This document shows, piece after piece, positions 24,448-32,795 of a stretch of 52,643 nt of DNA. Each line of letters starts with the position of its first letter. Positions within the stretch are counted from its first letter, which is position 1. Origin of the DNA: an uncultured Verrucomicrobia subdivision 3 bacterium (GTDB taxonomy: Bacteria > Verrucomicrobiota > Verrucomicrobiae > Limisphaerales > UBA11358). The notes under the pieces are model-generated. The model was not told the origin of the DNA, did not search any database, and worked only from the letters and a program-made list of their open reading frames with translations. The DNA lies in assembly GCA_903921455.1 (NCBI GenBank), contig CAIXPZ010000073.1, positions 1-52,643 of the forward strand. The letters are read 5' to 3'. The position numbers were made by a program, and so were the translations under genes.

Positions 24448-27400
24448 ATGAAACTAAAAAACATCGCTTGTATTGCCTCAATACTGGTGGCCTCGCTGAC
24501 CGGAGCGAATGCTGCCAACACCTTAACCTCTTGGACTTTTGACAATCTGGCCATCGGTCCCAACTCCAGCCCGGCACCCGCGACGAATTTCGGCACGGCC
24601 AGTGCCATCGGCTTGGGTGTGACCAGCAACCCGGACGTGCAGGGATTGGCTGGAAGCTCGACGGGAACCGCCGGCACCAATTGCTGGCGCGTGCGCGGCA
24701 CTGCCGGGATTGGCTGGAACACGAATGCGGCCATCGGCACGCAGGGGGCGAAGTTCGCCGGAAGCACGTTTGGCTATTACCAAGTCAAAGCATCTTTCGA
24801 CGTCTATGCGACGGCGAATGCGGAAGCCAATCTGCTGGTGCAATACACCACGGAAGGAAACTTCTGGCATAATGCCACCATCACCTCGGTGGGAACTGTT
24901 GGCGTCATCGCCACCAATACCGCCACCAATAGCACGATCCTCGGCCAGTATCTCCAATTGGGTGCCGGCTGGAACAACCAGATCGTGGTGGATTTGACTG
25001 GCATCCCAGGCGTGGATAACAACGCCAAATTTGCCATCCGTCTAGTGAACGCCTCCACGGGAACGAACTGTGTGACTACGACCGGTGCCATCTACAACAA
25101 CACCTCGGGCGACTGGACATTTGATAACGTTCTTATCGCAGGCGTGGCAATTGACACAATTGCCGACTGGACCTTTGAAAGCTATGGCACCACGGGCTAT
25201 GTTCCCAATCCGGCCCCGGAGTTGAACTTCAGCACCGCCACCTTTGCCCAGGCTTTGGGTTTTAGTAACAACTACTCTTATTCTGGCACCGCCAACCTCG
25301 GCAGCACCAATGCGCCGGACACGCTGGTGCAGGCGGGCAGTTCCACTCCTAGTGGAACTATCTGCTGGCGCGTTCGTGGTCAGGGTAACACCAGCGGATC
25401 GGGCAACAACAACGGCTGGAACAGCGCCGCCCCCATCGGCGCGCAGGGTGCCGAGTTTGATGCGAGCACGCTCAATTACAGCAACGTTGTCGTCACCTTC
25501 GATCTATATTTCACGCAGCAGAGCGAGGTTAAATCGTGCGTGCTCTACACCACGGATGGCTGGGTAACGACCAATGTGGCCAATAATTTATCCTATGCGG
25601 CCAATCCGCTGTTTATCGCGACGAATGACCCGGCAGACACCCTGAACTACAGTCCCTTGACCGTGTCGGGCGTCTACTTTTATCAGAACATTGGGGCTGG
25701 CTGGTATAACAATCTGGTCGTGGATTTTACCGGCGTTCCGGGCGTGGATAATAATCCTAACTTCGGCATTCGTATCGTGAATGCCGCCACGGGTGCCGAC
25801 TGCGTAGCCTATAACGGCGGCCCCTACAACAACTCTTCCGGCAACAACCGTTATGACAACGTGACCGTCGGCGGCAAATTCACCGGCTCAACGCCGCCGA
25901 CGCTGAATTATGATTCCAATGCCACGGTGGATCATCCGTTCACCAACAACTTGTCCTCCGATGATGCAACCTGGCGTGCCTCCATCACCTCCATCTATGT
26001 GAACGGTTCACTGTTGACGAATTCGGCCTACGCCACGAACACGGCGGGCTTGATTGTTTTCAACCCGGTGAATTCCAGTGTGCTTCAGTCCAGTGGCGTT
26101 AAGACCATCGTGATCACCGCCACGGGTTACAGCACGGTAAAGGTGACCCAGCCGCTGAATGCCGGTGTCGCCACCCAGTTGGCCATCACCACCCAACCCG
26201 TCGCGCCTTCAGCCAGTGGCGGCACGTTGGTGGCGAATCCGACTCTGCTCATCGCTGATCAATTCAGTAACGGCACCACGAATCCTTATGCTAATGTGAC
26301 GGTGGTCGCATCCGTAGGCGGCACGGGTGCCTGGACGCTGGGAGGAGATACCAATCAGGCATCGGTCAACGGTCTGATTGCGTTCACCAATCTGACGGCC
26401 ACGGTCAACGGCACTACCAATGTTCCCGGGGCGTTCATCAAGTATACGATTACCGGTTACGGCCCGCTGGCCCTTACCAATTCGTCTACGTTCATCATCG
26501 GCAAGCCGGCCGCCAACTTTTCAAAAGGTAATTTGGCCCTCATTCAACTGGATCAACAAGGGATTCCCAACAACACGACTTTCAGCATCATCGAACTAAA
26601 GCCTTCGACGGCCAATCAAACCGCGCCGGCCAATATCATCCCCGTCAGCGCCACGGGAACGAACGCCTTGCGGCTTTGTTCCGCCGGCAGTTGCGGCAAG
26701 CTGTCGTTGAGCGATGATGGCACGCTGATTTGCTTTGCCGCTTTTGCCGATGGCAATGCGTCCACGCCCGATGAAACTTTCTACCTTAACCGGGCGGTTG
26801 CGGGTTTGAACTACACCAATAAATTGGTCATGGGATTAAGTTACATGTCTACCTCGCTGGGAGGCAGCCAGGCTCGTTCAGCGGCCACGCTGGATAACGT
26901 CAACTGGATCGTAAATGACAAAGGCGGACTATACTATGGCAGTGCTGCCACCAGCACACCAGATAGCCTGAATTCCTATAATAACGTGGTGGTAAGAACT
27001 TTCGGCGGAGTTCCCTATGTCGAGACGCAAAAAACTCAGAATGGGCAGGTTATTCCCGCAGTGTATGCCCTTGGTTTTGACAACGACACCAGCTTATGGG
27101 ATGTGACCAAGGCCAACAATCTGACCACTGATCCCGTCGCTGCGGATTTCTACATGATTTCTACAAATGTTCTGTATATCCTCGACAACAATAGCTCTTC
27201 GTTCGGAGTGATTAAAAAGTATTCATGGGTCGCCGGGGCTGACCTGAATAATCCGAACGGCAATTATGGTTGGGCGGACAATGGCTCCTTCACCAACGGG
27301 ACCGGTGGCGACAGTTTGTTCGCCACCACCAACGGCAACGGGAATGTATATCTGTATTACACGACCACGGCCGTTGATAAAAAAGCGGGTAACTACGTCA

Positions 27401-28365
27401 TTCGGCTGACAGATGCATCAGGCTACAATACGGCCATGAGCATTACCTCCAGCAATTTGATCTATACCGCTCCAACCAACACCTATGTAAAAGGTCTCAC
27501 GTTTGTCCCGCAGCAAACGGCTTACGCCACTGAACTCACTCCGCCACCCATCCTCACGGCACAGAATGTAGCCCCGGTAAGTAGCCCCTTCAGTATCACG
27601 AACACTCCGGATGACCCGGCTTGGCGGGCTGCCATCACCAGCATCACGGTGAACGGCACCACCTTGTCGTCGTCTGCCTATACGAATACTGTTGCGGGTA
27701 AGATCGTATTTGTTCCGGCTCAATCCACGCTGTTGCAAAGTCCAGGTTCCAAAACCATCGTTATCAGCGCGACGGGTTATAGCACCAACTCGATTGTGCA
27801 AGCCCTTACTATTGGCACGGCATCGAAACTGGTTATAACCACACAGCCATCGTCTCCAGCCGCCGATGGCGGAACCTTGGTCACGCAACCTGTGGTCAAG
27901 GTTGCGGACACGTTTGGCAACGTGGTTACCAACAGCACTGCTAGCATCACGAATGCGGCGGGGCAAGCCACTTGGACGTTGGGCGGCACTAAAACGCAGA
28001 CCGCCGTTTTGGGTGTAGCCACCTTTGTCGGCTTGTCCGCTTTCAGCACCAATGCCGTAACGGGGGCCACATTGCACTTTACTTCCGGTAGCCTGACGGC
28101 GGCCGACTCAACCGCATTTAACATTCCTGCACCCATCCTATCGAATTTGGGCGGAGTGGCGTTAACCAGCGGCGGTAAAATAGCCTTCACCTTCACAAAC
28201 GCCCCGGGATTGACCTTTTCAGTGGTGGGAACCAACGACCTTTCCGTGCCCAAAACGAGCTGGCCGGTGGTGGGGCAGGCGGTAGAAGGTCCCGCTGGAA
28301 CTTATGAATACACCAATTCGGCGGCGACCAACGCGCAGCAATACTATATTATTCGCCAGCCATAA
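24448..28365 (+). CDS. Large secreted modular protein with internal duplications
   Basis: 1305 residues with a signal peptide (hydrophobic residues about 5-22, ending in ANA). Two copies of a beta-sandwich-like domain span about 24-230 and 232-470; each has WTF, a CWRVRG motif and a VDLTG/VDFTGVPGVDNN segment. Two copies of a W..A.ITSI.VNG..L...AY motif, ending in IVI(T/S)ATGYST, lie at about 485-575 and 1035-1115 and resemble the repeats described as hemoglobin-interacting/DUF1533 domains. Ig-like segments follow each copy (QLAITTQP, KLVITTQP). Residues about 690-1030 are beta-rich and may form a propeller-type domain. The end is QYYIIRQP. The role is unknown: binding or degrading an external polymer, or phosphate-ester scavenging given the upstream Pho-box-like site. 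Confidence 0.8.
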   Translation: MKLKNIACIASILVASLTGANAANTLTSWTFDNLAIGPNSSPAPATNFGTASAIGLGVTSNPDVQGLAGSSTGTAGTNCWRVRGTAGIGWNTNAAIGTQGAKFAGSTFGYYQVKASFDVYATANAEANLLVQYTTEGNFWHNATITSVGTVGVIATNTATNSTILGQYLQLGAGWNNQIVVDLTGIPGVDNNAKFAIRLVNASTGTNCVTTTGAIYNNTSGDWTFDNVLIAGVAIDTIADWTFESYGTTGYVPNPAPELNFSTATFAQALGFSNNYSYSGTANLGSTNAPDTLVQAGSSTPSGTICWRVRGQGNTSGSGNNNGWNSAAPIGAQGAEFDASTLNYSNVVVTFDLYFTQQSEVKSCVLYTTDGWVTTNVANNLSYAANPLFIATNDPADTLNYSPLTVSGVYFYQNIGAGWYNNLVVDFTGVPGVDNNPNFGIRIVNAATGADCVAYNGGPYNNSSGNNRYDNVTVGGKFTGSTPPTLNYDSNATVDHPFTNNLSSDDATWRASITSIYVNGSLLTNSAYATNTAGLIVFNPVNSSVLQSSGVKTIVITATGYSTVKVTQPLNAGVATQLAITTQPVAPSASGGTLVANPTLLIADQFSNGTTNPYANVTVVASVGGTGAWTLGGDTNQASVNGLIAFTNLTATVNGTTNVPGAFIKYTITGYGPLALTNSSTFIIGKPAANFSKGNLALIQLDQQGIPNNTTFSIIELKPSTANQTAPANIIPVSATGTNALRLCSAGSCGKLSLSDDGTLICFAAFADGNASTPDETFYLNRAVAGLNYTNKLVMGLSYMSTSLGGSQARSAATLDNVNWIVNDKGGLYYGSAATSTPDSLNSYNNVVVRTFGGVPYVETQKTQNGQVIPAVYALGFDNDTSLWDVTKANNLTTDPVAADFYMISTNVLYILDNNSSSFGVIKKYSWVAGADLNNPNGNYGWADNGSFTNGTGGDSLFATTNGNGNVYLYYTTTAVDKKAGNYVIRLTDASGYNTAMSITSSNLIYTAPTNTYVKGLTFVPQQTAYATELTPPPILTAQNVAPVSSPFSITNTPDDPAWRAAITSITVNGTTLSSSAYTNTVAGKIVFVPAQSTLLQSPGSKTIVISATGYSTNSIVQALTIGTASKLVITTQPSSPAADGGTLVTQPVVKVADTFGNVVTNSTASITNAAGQATWTLGGTKTQTAVLGVATFVGLSAFSTNAVTGATLHFTSGSLTAADSTAFNIPAPILSNLGGVALTSGGKIAFTFTNAPGLTFSVVGTNDLSVPKTSWPVVGQAVEGPAGTYEYTNSAATNAQQYYIIRQP

Positions 28366-29176
28366 ATCTCTGGCCAACCTGTTGTTTATAACGCGACGGG
28401 CGGGTTTTGCATAAACCCGCCCGTTTTTCGTTGGTTTTAAGCCGTAAAATCCTAAAACCCCCTAATTTCAAGCGGGAAAAGACGGTGAATAACTCGCCTT
28501 TTTTGCGTTTTATTGAAGTCAATTCAAATGTTTCCGCGTCGGCCAGATGTGAGAAACCTTGTCCGTCTGCAATCGTCGGCGCCCCGCGTCCGCCAAAGAT
28601 TTTAGGGCAGACGGTCAAATTGATTTCATCCACCAAACCCCCGCGAAATAGCGCATTGTTCAATTCACCGCCGCCTTCGCATAAAAGCCGTTTTATCTTC
28701 CACTTCGATCGCAGCCAGTGCAGCGCGGCAGGGAAATTGATTTCGCGATCGCCATAAATTTTTACCTCGTCCGCCAATTTCTGGAGCAAGGTTAAACTTT
28801 TTGGCGTCGCTCGCTTTGTCGTCAGCACGATGATTGGTGAATATTTATTTTGAAAAATTTCTGCATCGGGATCAATCGAGCCGCTGCCGCTTACAATCAC
28901 TCGCAAATGATATTCTGCCAATCCGTATTTCAGTCGTCGCTGCCGGAATCTTTCTCCACCTGCGTCCAAAATGCTCTGCGAAATTTCCACCGTCCGGGCC
29001 CCGCACATCACCGCGTCCGCCGAGGCGCGCAACTCGTAAAGATGTTCCAAGTCCCGAGCGCTGCCAAAGGAATGAACCGCGCGGTTCGGTGTCGCGATTT
29101 TCCCGTCCGCCGTCATCGCCATGTTGATGAAGACGAACGGCAGTTTTGAAGTCTTGGTTTTGAGTTTTAAGTTCAC
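28349..29176 (-). CDS. RibD C-terminal / dihydrofolate-reductase-like protein
   Basis: 275 residues. The fold signature is clear: INMAMTADGKIA at the start, SADAVMCGARTVE, LRVIVSGSGSID, and LLCEGGGELNNALFRGGLVDEINLTVCPKIFGG. These match the NADPH-dependent pyrimidine reductase domain of RibD and its stand-alone relatives. No deaminase domain is attached. The core ends at about FSRLK (residue ~236). The remaining ~39 residues are basic and read straight through the intrinsic terminator of the convergent gene, overlapping that gene by 17 bp. This tail is probably not part of the conserved fold. The ATG overlaps the queA stop by 4 bases, so the two genes are likely coupled. Confidence 0.85.
   Translation of the reverse strand: MNLKLKTKTSKLPFVFINMAMTADGKIATPNRAVHSFGSARDLEHLYELRASADAVMCGARTVEISQSILDAGGERFRQRRLKYGLAEYHLRVIVSGSGSIDPDAEIFQNKYSPIIVLTTKRATPKSLTLLQKLADEVKIYGDREINFPAALHWLRSKWKIKRLLCEGGGELNNALFRGGLVDEINLTVCPKIFGGRGAPTIADGQGFSHLADAETFELTSIKRKKGELFTVFSRLKLGGFRILRLKTNEKRAGLCKTRPSRYKQQVGQRFMAGE
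28396..28428 (+). terminator. Intrinsic terminator after the large secreted protein gene
   Basis: A perfect 12-bp stem pairs ACGGGCGGGTTT (28396-28407) with AAACCCGCCCGT (28413-28424) around a 5-base loop and runs into a T-tract on the plus strand (28424-28428). It lies 31 bp after the stop of the 1305-residue protein. On the minus strand it is embedded in the C-terminal codons of the RibD-like gene. Confidence 0.9.
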
Positions 29177-30246
29177 AGGATCAACATGGCGTCGCCGTAG
29201 CTGAAAAAGCGGTAGCGCTCGCGGATGGCCTCGGCGTAAGCTTTAAAAACCAGATCGCGTCCCTGCATGGTTTCGCCCGGCGCGGCAAACGCACTGATGA
29301 GCATCAGCAGCGTGGACTCCGGCAGGTGGAAGTTGGTCAGCAGGGCATCCGCAATTTGAAACTTTGCCGGCGGGAAAATAAAGATACCTGTCTTTCCCGC
29401 ATGGATATTGAGCTTTCCTTCATTCTGTCGGGCGACAGTTTCGAGGGTGCGCAGGGCGGTCGTGCCGATGGCGATGACACGGTGGCCGGATTTCTTGGCA
29501 GCGTTGACGGTGGAAACGGTTTCGGCGCCCACTTCAAATCGTTCCGCATGTATCTGGTGGTCCGCCACATTTTTGACTTTTACCGGCAAAAAAGTTCCCG
29601 CGCCGACATGGAGCGTGACGAAGCATATCTTGACGCCAATCGCACGGATCTTGTCGAGGAGTTCAGGGGTGAAATGCAGGCCGGCGGTTGGCGCGGCGAC
29701 GGAGCCGGCTGGGTTTGCGAAAACGGTCTGGTAACGCTCGCGGTCGCCAGGGAGTTCGCCGTGACGCTCGATGTAAGGCGGCAGTGGCAATTCACCGAGT
29801 TTATCGAGTTCAAAATAAAGGTTTTCTGTGCCGGAAAAATGCAAACGCCGGTGGCCTTCGGCGTTCACGGCGGTGACGTTCGCAGAAATATTCGTCCGCT
29901 CCCCGTTTTTTTCTTGCAATTGTATTTGTGTCCCGATTTTAGCGCGTTTTCCCGGTCGCATCATGGCCCACCAATCGTTCGGGGCGCTTTCTTCAAGCAA
30001 TAATATTTCAAATTGGCCGCCCGTTTGGGAGTTTTTTCCATGCAGTCGCGCTGGGATAACGCGTGAGTTATTCAAGACCAATACATCGCCGGGATTCAGA
30101 AACTCCAGGAGATTGGGAAATTGACGGTGTTCGATTTTACCGCTATTCCTCTGTAAAACCAGCAGGCGCGAACCGTCACGCTTAGTGGTGGGTTGCTGCG
30201 CAATCAACTCTGGCGGCAAATCGAAATGAAAGTCGGCGGTTCGCAC
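29173..30246 (-). CDS. queA: tRNA preQ1(34) S-adenosylmethionine ribosyltransferase-isomerase QueA
   Basis: I place the start at the GTG at 30246 because QueA proteins begin directly with the TADFHFDLPPELIAQQP segment; this gives 357 residues. A GTG at 30288 would add 14 residues that look unrelated. Family motifs are present: DVLVLNNSRVIPARL, LPLPPYI, YQTVFANPAGSVAAPTAGLHFT, HVGAGTFLPV and LLTNFHLPESTLLMLISAFAG-like (here AFAAPGE). It transfers and isomerises ribose from SAM to preQ1 in tRNA to make epoxyqueuosine. The gene is divergent from mraZ, and the RibD-like gene follows with a 4-base overlap. Confidence 0.95.
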   Translation of the reverse strand: MRTADFHFDLPPELIAQQPTTKRDGSRLLVLQRNSGKIEHRQFPNLLEFLNPGDVLVLNNSRVIPARLHGKNSQTGGQFEILLLEESAPNDWWAMMRPGKRAKIGTQIQLQEKNGERTNISANVTAVNAEGHRRLHFSGTENLYFELDKLGELPLPPYIERHGELPGDRERYQTVFANPAGSVAAPTAGLHFTPELLDKIRAIGVKICFVTLHVGAGTFLPVKVKNVADHQIHAERFEVGAETVSTVNAAKKSGHRVIAIGTTALRTLETVARQNEGKLNIHAGKTGIFIFPPAKFQIADALLTNFHLPESTLLMLISAFAAPGETMQGRDLVFKAYAEAIRERYRFFSYGDAMLIL

Positions 30247-30347
30247 TGGCGGGAGCGTAGCGGAGTGGGGAGGGGGCTGACAATTCACACTTGGAGCAAA
30301 TTGTGAATAACTTTTGAATAATTAACGGTTTCGAGACGCAATTTCCG

Positions 30348-30391
30348 TTGACAGGAGTGGGGCATTGTGGGTAATAATGGGGCGTTGTGGG
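30348..30391 (+). promoter_or_regulatory. dcw promoter with four MraZ operator boxes
   Basis: TTGACA at 30348-30353 and TAATAAT at 30372-30378 form a plausible sigma-70 promoter with an 18-19 bp spacer. TGGG occurs at 30358, 30368, 30378 and 30388, exactly 10 bp apart. TGGG-core direct repeats at 10-bp steps are the known binding site of MraZ, the cluster's first gene product. The boxes cover the spacer, the -10 and the transcription start, so bound MraZ should repress. Transcription would start near 30385, which argues against the GTG at 30387 as the mraZ start. Confidence 0.85.
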
Positions 30392-30425
30392 TGATTTGGC
30401 CGTTTTGCAAATCCCCGTGAATAAG

Positions 30426-30890
30426 ATGAGCGACGCCAAACCAGTTCCGCCGACTTACTACAATTCGTGCTACCGGCACGGAGTGGATGAGAAGCGGCGT
30501 GTCCAGATTCCGGCCAAGTGGCGGCCCGAAGATGACGGCGTCGAGTTGACAATTATTTTGTGGCCGAAGCATCAAGCCGGAACCTGTCTGCGCGTATTGC
30601 CGCCGGAGGAGATGGCAAAATTAAAAGCCGCGATTGACGCGATGCCGCGCGGCGACGCGAGCAAGGGCGTGCTCAAAAGACTGATCGGCAGTGGATCGGT
30701 GCAGGTCACGTTGGACAAGTCTGGCCGGATTTGTCTGCCGGACGAAATGGCGCGGGCCGCGGACATCAAGGATGAGGCGATTGCCGTCGGCTTGATTGAT
30801 TATTTTGAAATTTGGAATCCGACTCGTTACGAAAATGTCAAGGCGGCGGATGCGGCGTTCGCACATGAAGCCTTCAAACTCATGGATTGA
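30426..30890 (+). CDS. mraZ: Transcriptional regulator MraZ
   Basis: 154 residues from ATG 30426. The longer frame from GTG 30387 begins inside the operator and at the probable transcription start, so it is unlikely; GTG 30417 is another option. The SpoVT/AbrB-like fold occurs twice, as in the family: the first half with HGVDEKRRVQIPAKWRP, the second with VTLDKSGRICLPDEMARAADI and VGLIDYFEIWNPTRYE. It forms a DNA-binding ring that represses its own dcw operon through TGGG boxes, which are present just upstream. The next gene starts 2 bases after its stop. Confidence 0.93.
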   Translation: MSDAKPVPPTYYNSCYRHGVDEKRRVQIPAKWRPEDDGVELTIILWPKHQAGTCLRVLPPEEMAKLKAAIDAMPRGDASKGVLKRLIGSGSVQVTLDKSGRICLPDEMARAADIKDEAIAVGLIDYFEIWNPTRYENVKAADAAFAHEAFKLMD

Positions 30891-30892
30891 TT

Positions 30893-31393
30893 ATGAATCT
30901 TGGAAAATTGCTTGGCGCAGGGAAAAGTTTTTTTGGCGGCGGCGGCAAAGTGGCCTACCGCGAAGACAAAAAGTTTCATCTGCCAAAATTCAACGCGGAC
31001 AAAAATCCGTTTGCGCCGAAGTCTGCCGACGCCCTGCCTGCCGCCGCGCCGGAAGTGAAAAAGGCTTGCGCGCCAGAGCCTGCGAAGACGCAGAGGATTC
31101 CGGTTTTCGCCGCGCAACAGTCGAGAACTGCTGGACCGACGCGTGCTGTGAACTGGAAAGACAAACTGAATCCGTTCCGTGCGTCGGAGCCGGTTGCGCC
31201 GCCGATGGCCGGTGCTGTGCAGGTCGAGCTTTCGCTGGAATCCGTGAAAGTCGTCCACAATGATTTAGCGGATGCTGACATCGAAGTCGTTCCGGTGAAA
31301 TCCCGCACCGTCGCGCCGCCGGAGGCTCCGATGCTGCCGCCGGCGCGTGCGTCCTGGGAGTTTTTGGGTGAACGGCTCGTGAAGCAAAGTTGA
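30893..31393 (+). CDS. Hypothetical protein between mraZ and rsmH
   Basis: 166 residues from ATG 30893; the frame also opens at TTG 30887. The N-terminus is Gly- and Lys-rich (LGKLLGAGKSFFGGGGKVAYRE) without a clear signal. The middle is Pro/Ala-rich and probably disordered (ALPAAAPEVKKACAPEPAKT). A short ordered stretch may lie at VQVELSLESVKVVHNDLADADIEVVPVKSR, and the end is RASWEFLGERLVKQS. I do not recognise a family. Its place, 2 bases after mraZ and 10 bases before rsmH within the operon, suggests a role in division, envelope or ribosome maturation, but nothing in the sequence shows which. Confidence 0.75.
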   Translation: MNLGKLLGAGKSFFGGGGKVAYREDKKFHLPKFNADKNPFAPKSADALPAAAPEVKKACAPEPAKTQRIPVFAAQQSRTAGPTRAVNWKDKLNPFRASEPVAPPMAGAVQVELSLESVKVVHNDLADADIEVVPVKSRTVAPPEAPMLPPARASWEFLGERLVKQS

Positions 31394-31403
31394 ACGATGC
31401 GCA

Positions 31404-32336
31404 GTGCCAGAATTCATTCACAAATCAGTGATGGCGGCGGAGGTGCTGGCCGCGCTGAAGCCGCACCCGCTCGGCCGTTACGCCGACGGGACGCTCGGTG
31501 GAGCTGGTCACGCGGCGAGCATTTTGGCCGCGAGTTCGCCGACTGGATGGCTGTCTGGGTGCGATCGCGATGGCGTCGCGGTTGAAACGGCCAAAACGCG
31601 GTTGGCGACACAATTTGCCGGACGCTTTGAAATCCGGCGCGGAAATTTCGCGGAGCTGGCCGACTGGGTGGCGGAAAAAAGTTGCGATGGCGTGCTGTTG
31701 GACTTGGGCGTGAGTTCGCCGCAACTGGATGTCGCGGAACGCGGGTTCAGTTTCATGCAGGACGGTCCGCTGGACATGCGGATGGACGACCGGCACTCGG
31801 TGACGGCGGCGGATCTGGTGAACGGCGAGGGCGCGGAGCCGCTGGCAAAAATTTTTTGGGAATACGGCGATGAGCGCGATTCCCGGCGGTTTGCGAAAGC
31901 GATTGTCCACGACCGCGCGTTACGAAAGTTTGAGACGACGAAGCAGTTGGCGGATTTGATTGAGCGGCTCGCGCCGCGCCATGGAAAAAAAGCGCATCCG
32001 GCCACGAAAGTGTTTCAGGCGCTGCGTATCGCGGTGAATGACGAAATCGGCTCGCTGCAGCGCGGTCTGGATAGTGCGGTGAAAATTTTGAAGCCCGGCG
32101 GGCGGCTGGCGGTGATCACGTTTCACTCGCTCGAGGACCGCGTGGTAAAAGAGTTCGGCCGCGAAAAGACGCGCGATTATACGTTCAGCGGCGAGGTGGA
32201 TGTGCCGGAGTTGCGAACGCCGCGCGTGCCGGAGCTGACATGGGTTTCGCGTAAGGCGATATTGCCGGGCGAAGTTGAATTGAAAGAGAATCCGCGCGCC
32301 CGAAGCGCGCAGTTGCGGGTACTGGAGAAAATTTAA
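31404..32336 (+). CDS. rsmH: 16S rRNA m4C1402 methyltransferase RsmH (MraW)
   Basis: 310 residues with a GTG start that fits the family opening (PEFIHKSVMAAEVLAAL). The SAM-binding motif is ADGTLGGAGHAASIL, followed by GVLLDLGVSSPQLDVAERGFSF, DGPLDMRMD, HPATKVFQALRIAVNDE and LKPGGRLAVITFHSLEDRVVK, all standard for RsmH. It methylates N4 of C1402 in 16S rRNA. It occupies the usual second position of the cluster, apart from the inserted hypothetical gene, and ftsL begins one base after its stop. Confidence 0.96.
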   Translation: MPEFIHKSVMAAEVLAALKPHPLGRYADGTLGGAGHAASILAASSPTGWLSGCDRDGVAVETAKTRLATQFAGRFEIRRGNFAELADWVAEKSCDGVLLDLGVSSPQLDVAERGFSFMQDGPLDMRMDDRHSVTAADLVNGEGAEPLAKIFWEYGDERDSRRFAKAIVHDRALRKFETTKQLADLIERLAPRHGKKAHPATKVFQALRIAVNDEIGSLQRGLDSAVKILKPGGRLAVITFHSLEDRVVKEFGREKTRDYTFSGEVDVPELRTPRVPELTWVSRKAILPGEVELKENPRARSAQLRVLEKI

Positions 32337-32337
32337 G

Positions 32338-32715
32338 ATGGCCAAGAATCGAAAAAATCAGGCGGCGGCGATCCGGTTTGGTCCGGCGTTGAAGGCGTCG
32401 TTTTTATGCCTGCTCATCGGCGGTTCGGCGGTCGGCTATGTCTGGCAGAAACACCAGATTGACCTGCTGGGCGCGCAGCAACTCGACAGGGAAAAACGCT
32501 TGGCTCAAGTTAAGCACGAAAACGATCGGTTGATGAACCAGCTATCGTTATTGCATTCGCCGGTGATGATTGACCGCCGCGCGCGCGAGCTGAATCTCGG
32601 CCTCGCACCGGCGACGCCGATGCAGGTTGTGCGCCTGGCAGAACTGCCGGTCACGCCGGAGAATAGTGGTTCGCGTCAATTTGCCCAGCGGCCGTTGACC
32701 GAACTCACGCCGTAA
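32338..32715 (+). CDS. ftsL: FtsL-like cell division protein
   Basis: 125 residues with the FtsL layout: a short basic cytoplasmic N-terminus, a single membrane segment at about residues 18-36 (ASFLCLLIGGSAVGYVW), then a periplasmic coiled coil (LDREKRLAQVKHENDRLMNQLSLLHS) and the typical IDRRARELNLGLAPATPMQVVRL end. FtsL sequences diverge strongly, so the name rests on size, topology and position between rsmH and ftsI. In other bacteria it forms the FtsQLB complex that activates FtsWI. No separate ftsB is present. Confidence 0.85.
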   Translation: MAKNRKNQAAAIRFGPALKASFLCLLIGGSAVGYVWQKHQIDLLGAQQLDREKRLAQVKHENDRLMNQLSLLHSPVMIDRRARELNLGLAPATPMQVVRLAELPVTPENSGSRQFAQRPLTELTP

Positions 32716-32795
32716 GGAAAAGATAATTTTGGCCGCCGCTCGTGACGCCGTTGGTTGAGGAACCGATCGCCACGGGCGGCTGGCCGTTTTTTAGG

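Noticed and set aside
30387..30425. GTG at 30387 as the mraZ start
   Set aside because: It lies inside the MraZ operator and at the predicted transcription start, leaving no leader; the family fold begins after 30426.
32742..32795. Longer GTG start for ftsI
   Set aside because: It adds 18 residues without similarity to FtsI N-termini and places the membrane anchor unusually far in; ATG 32796 fits better.
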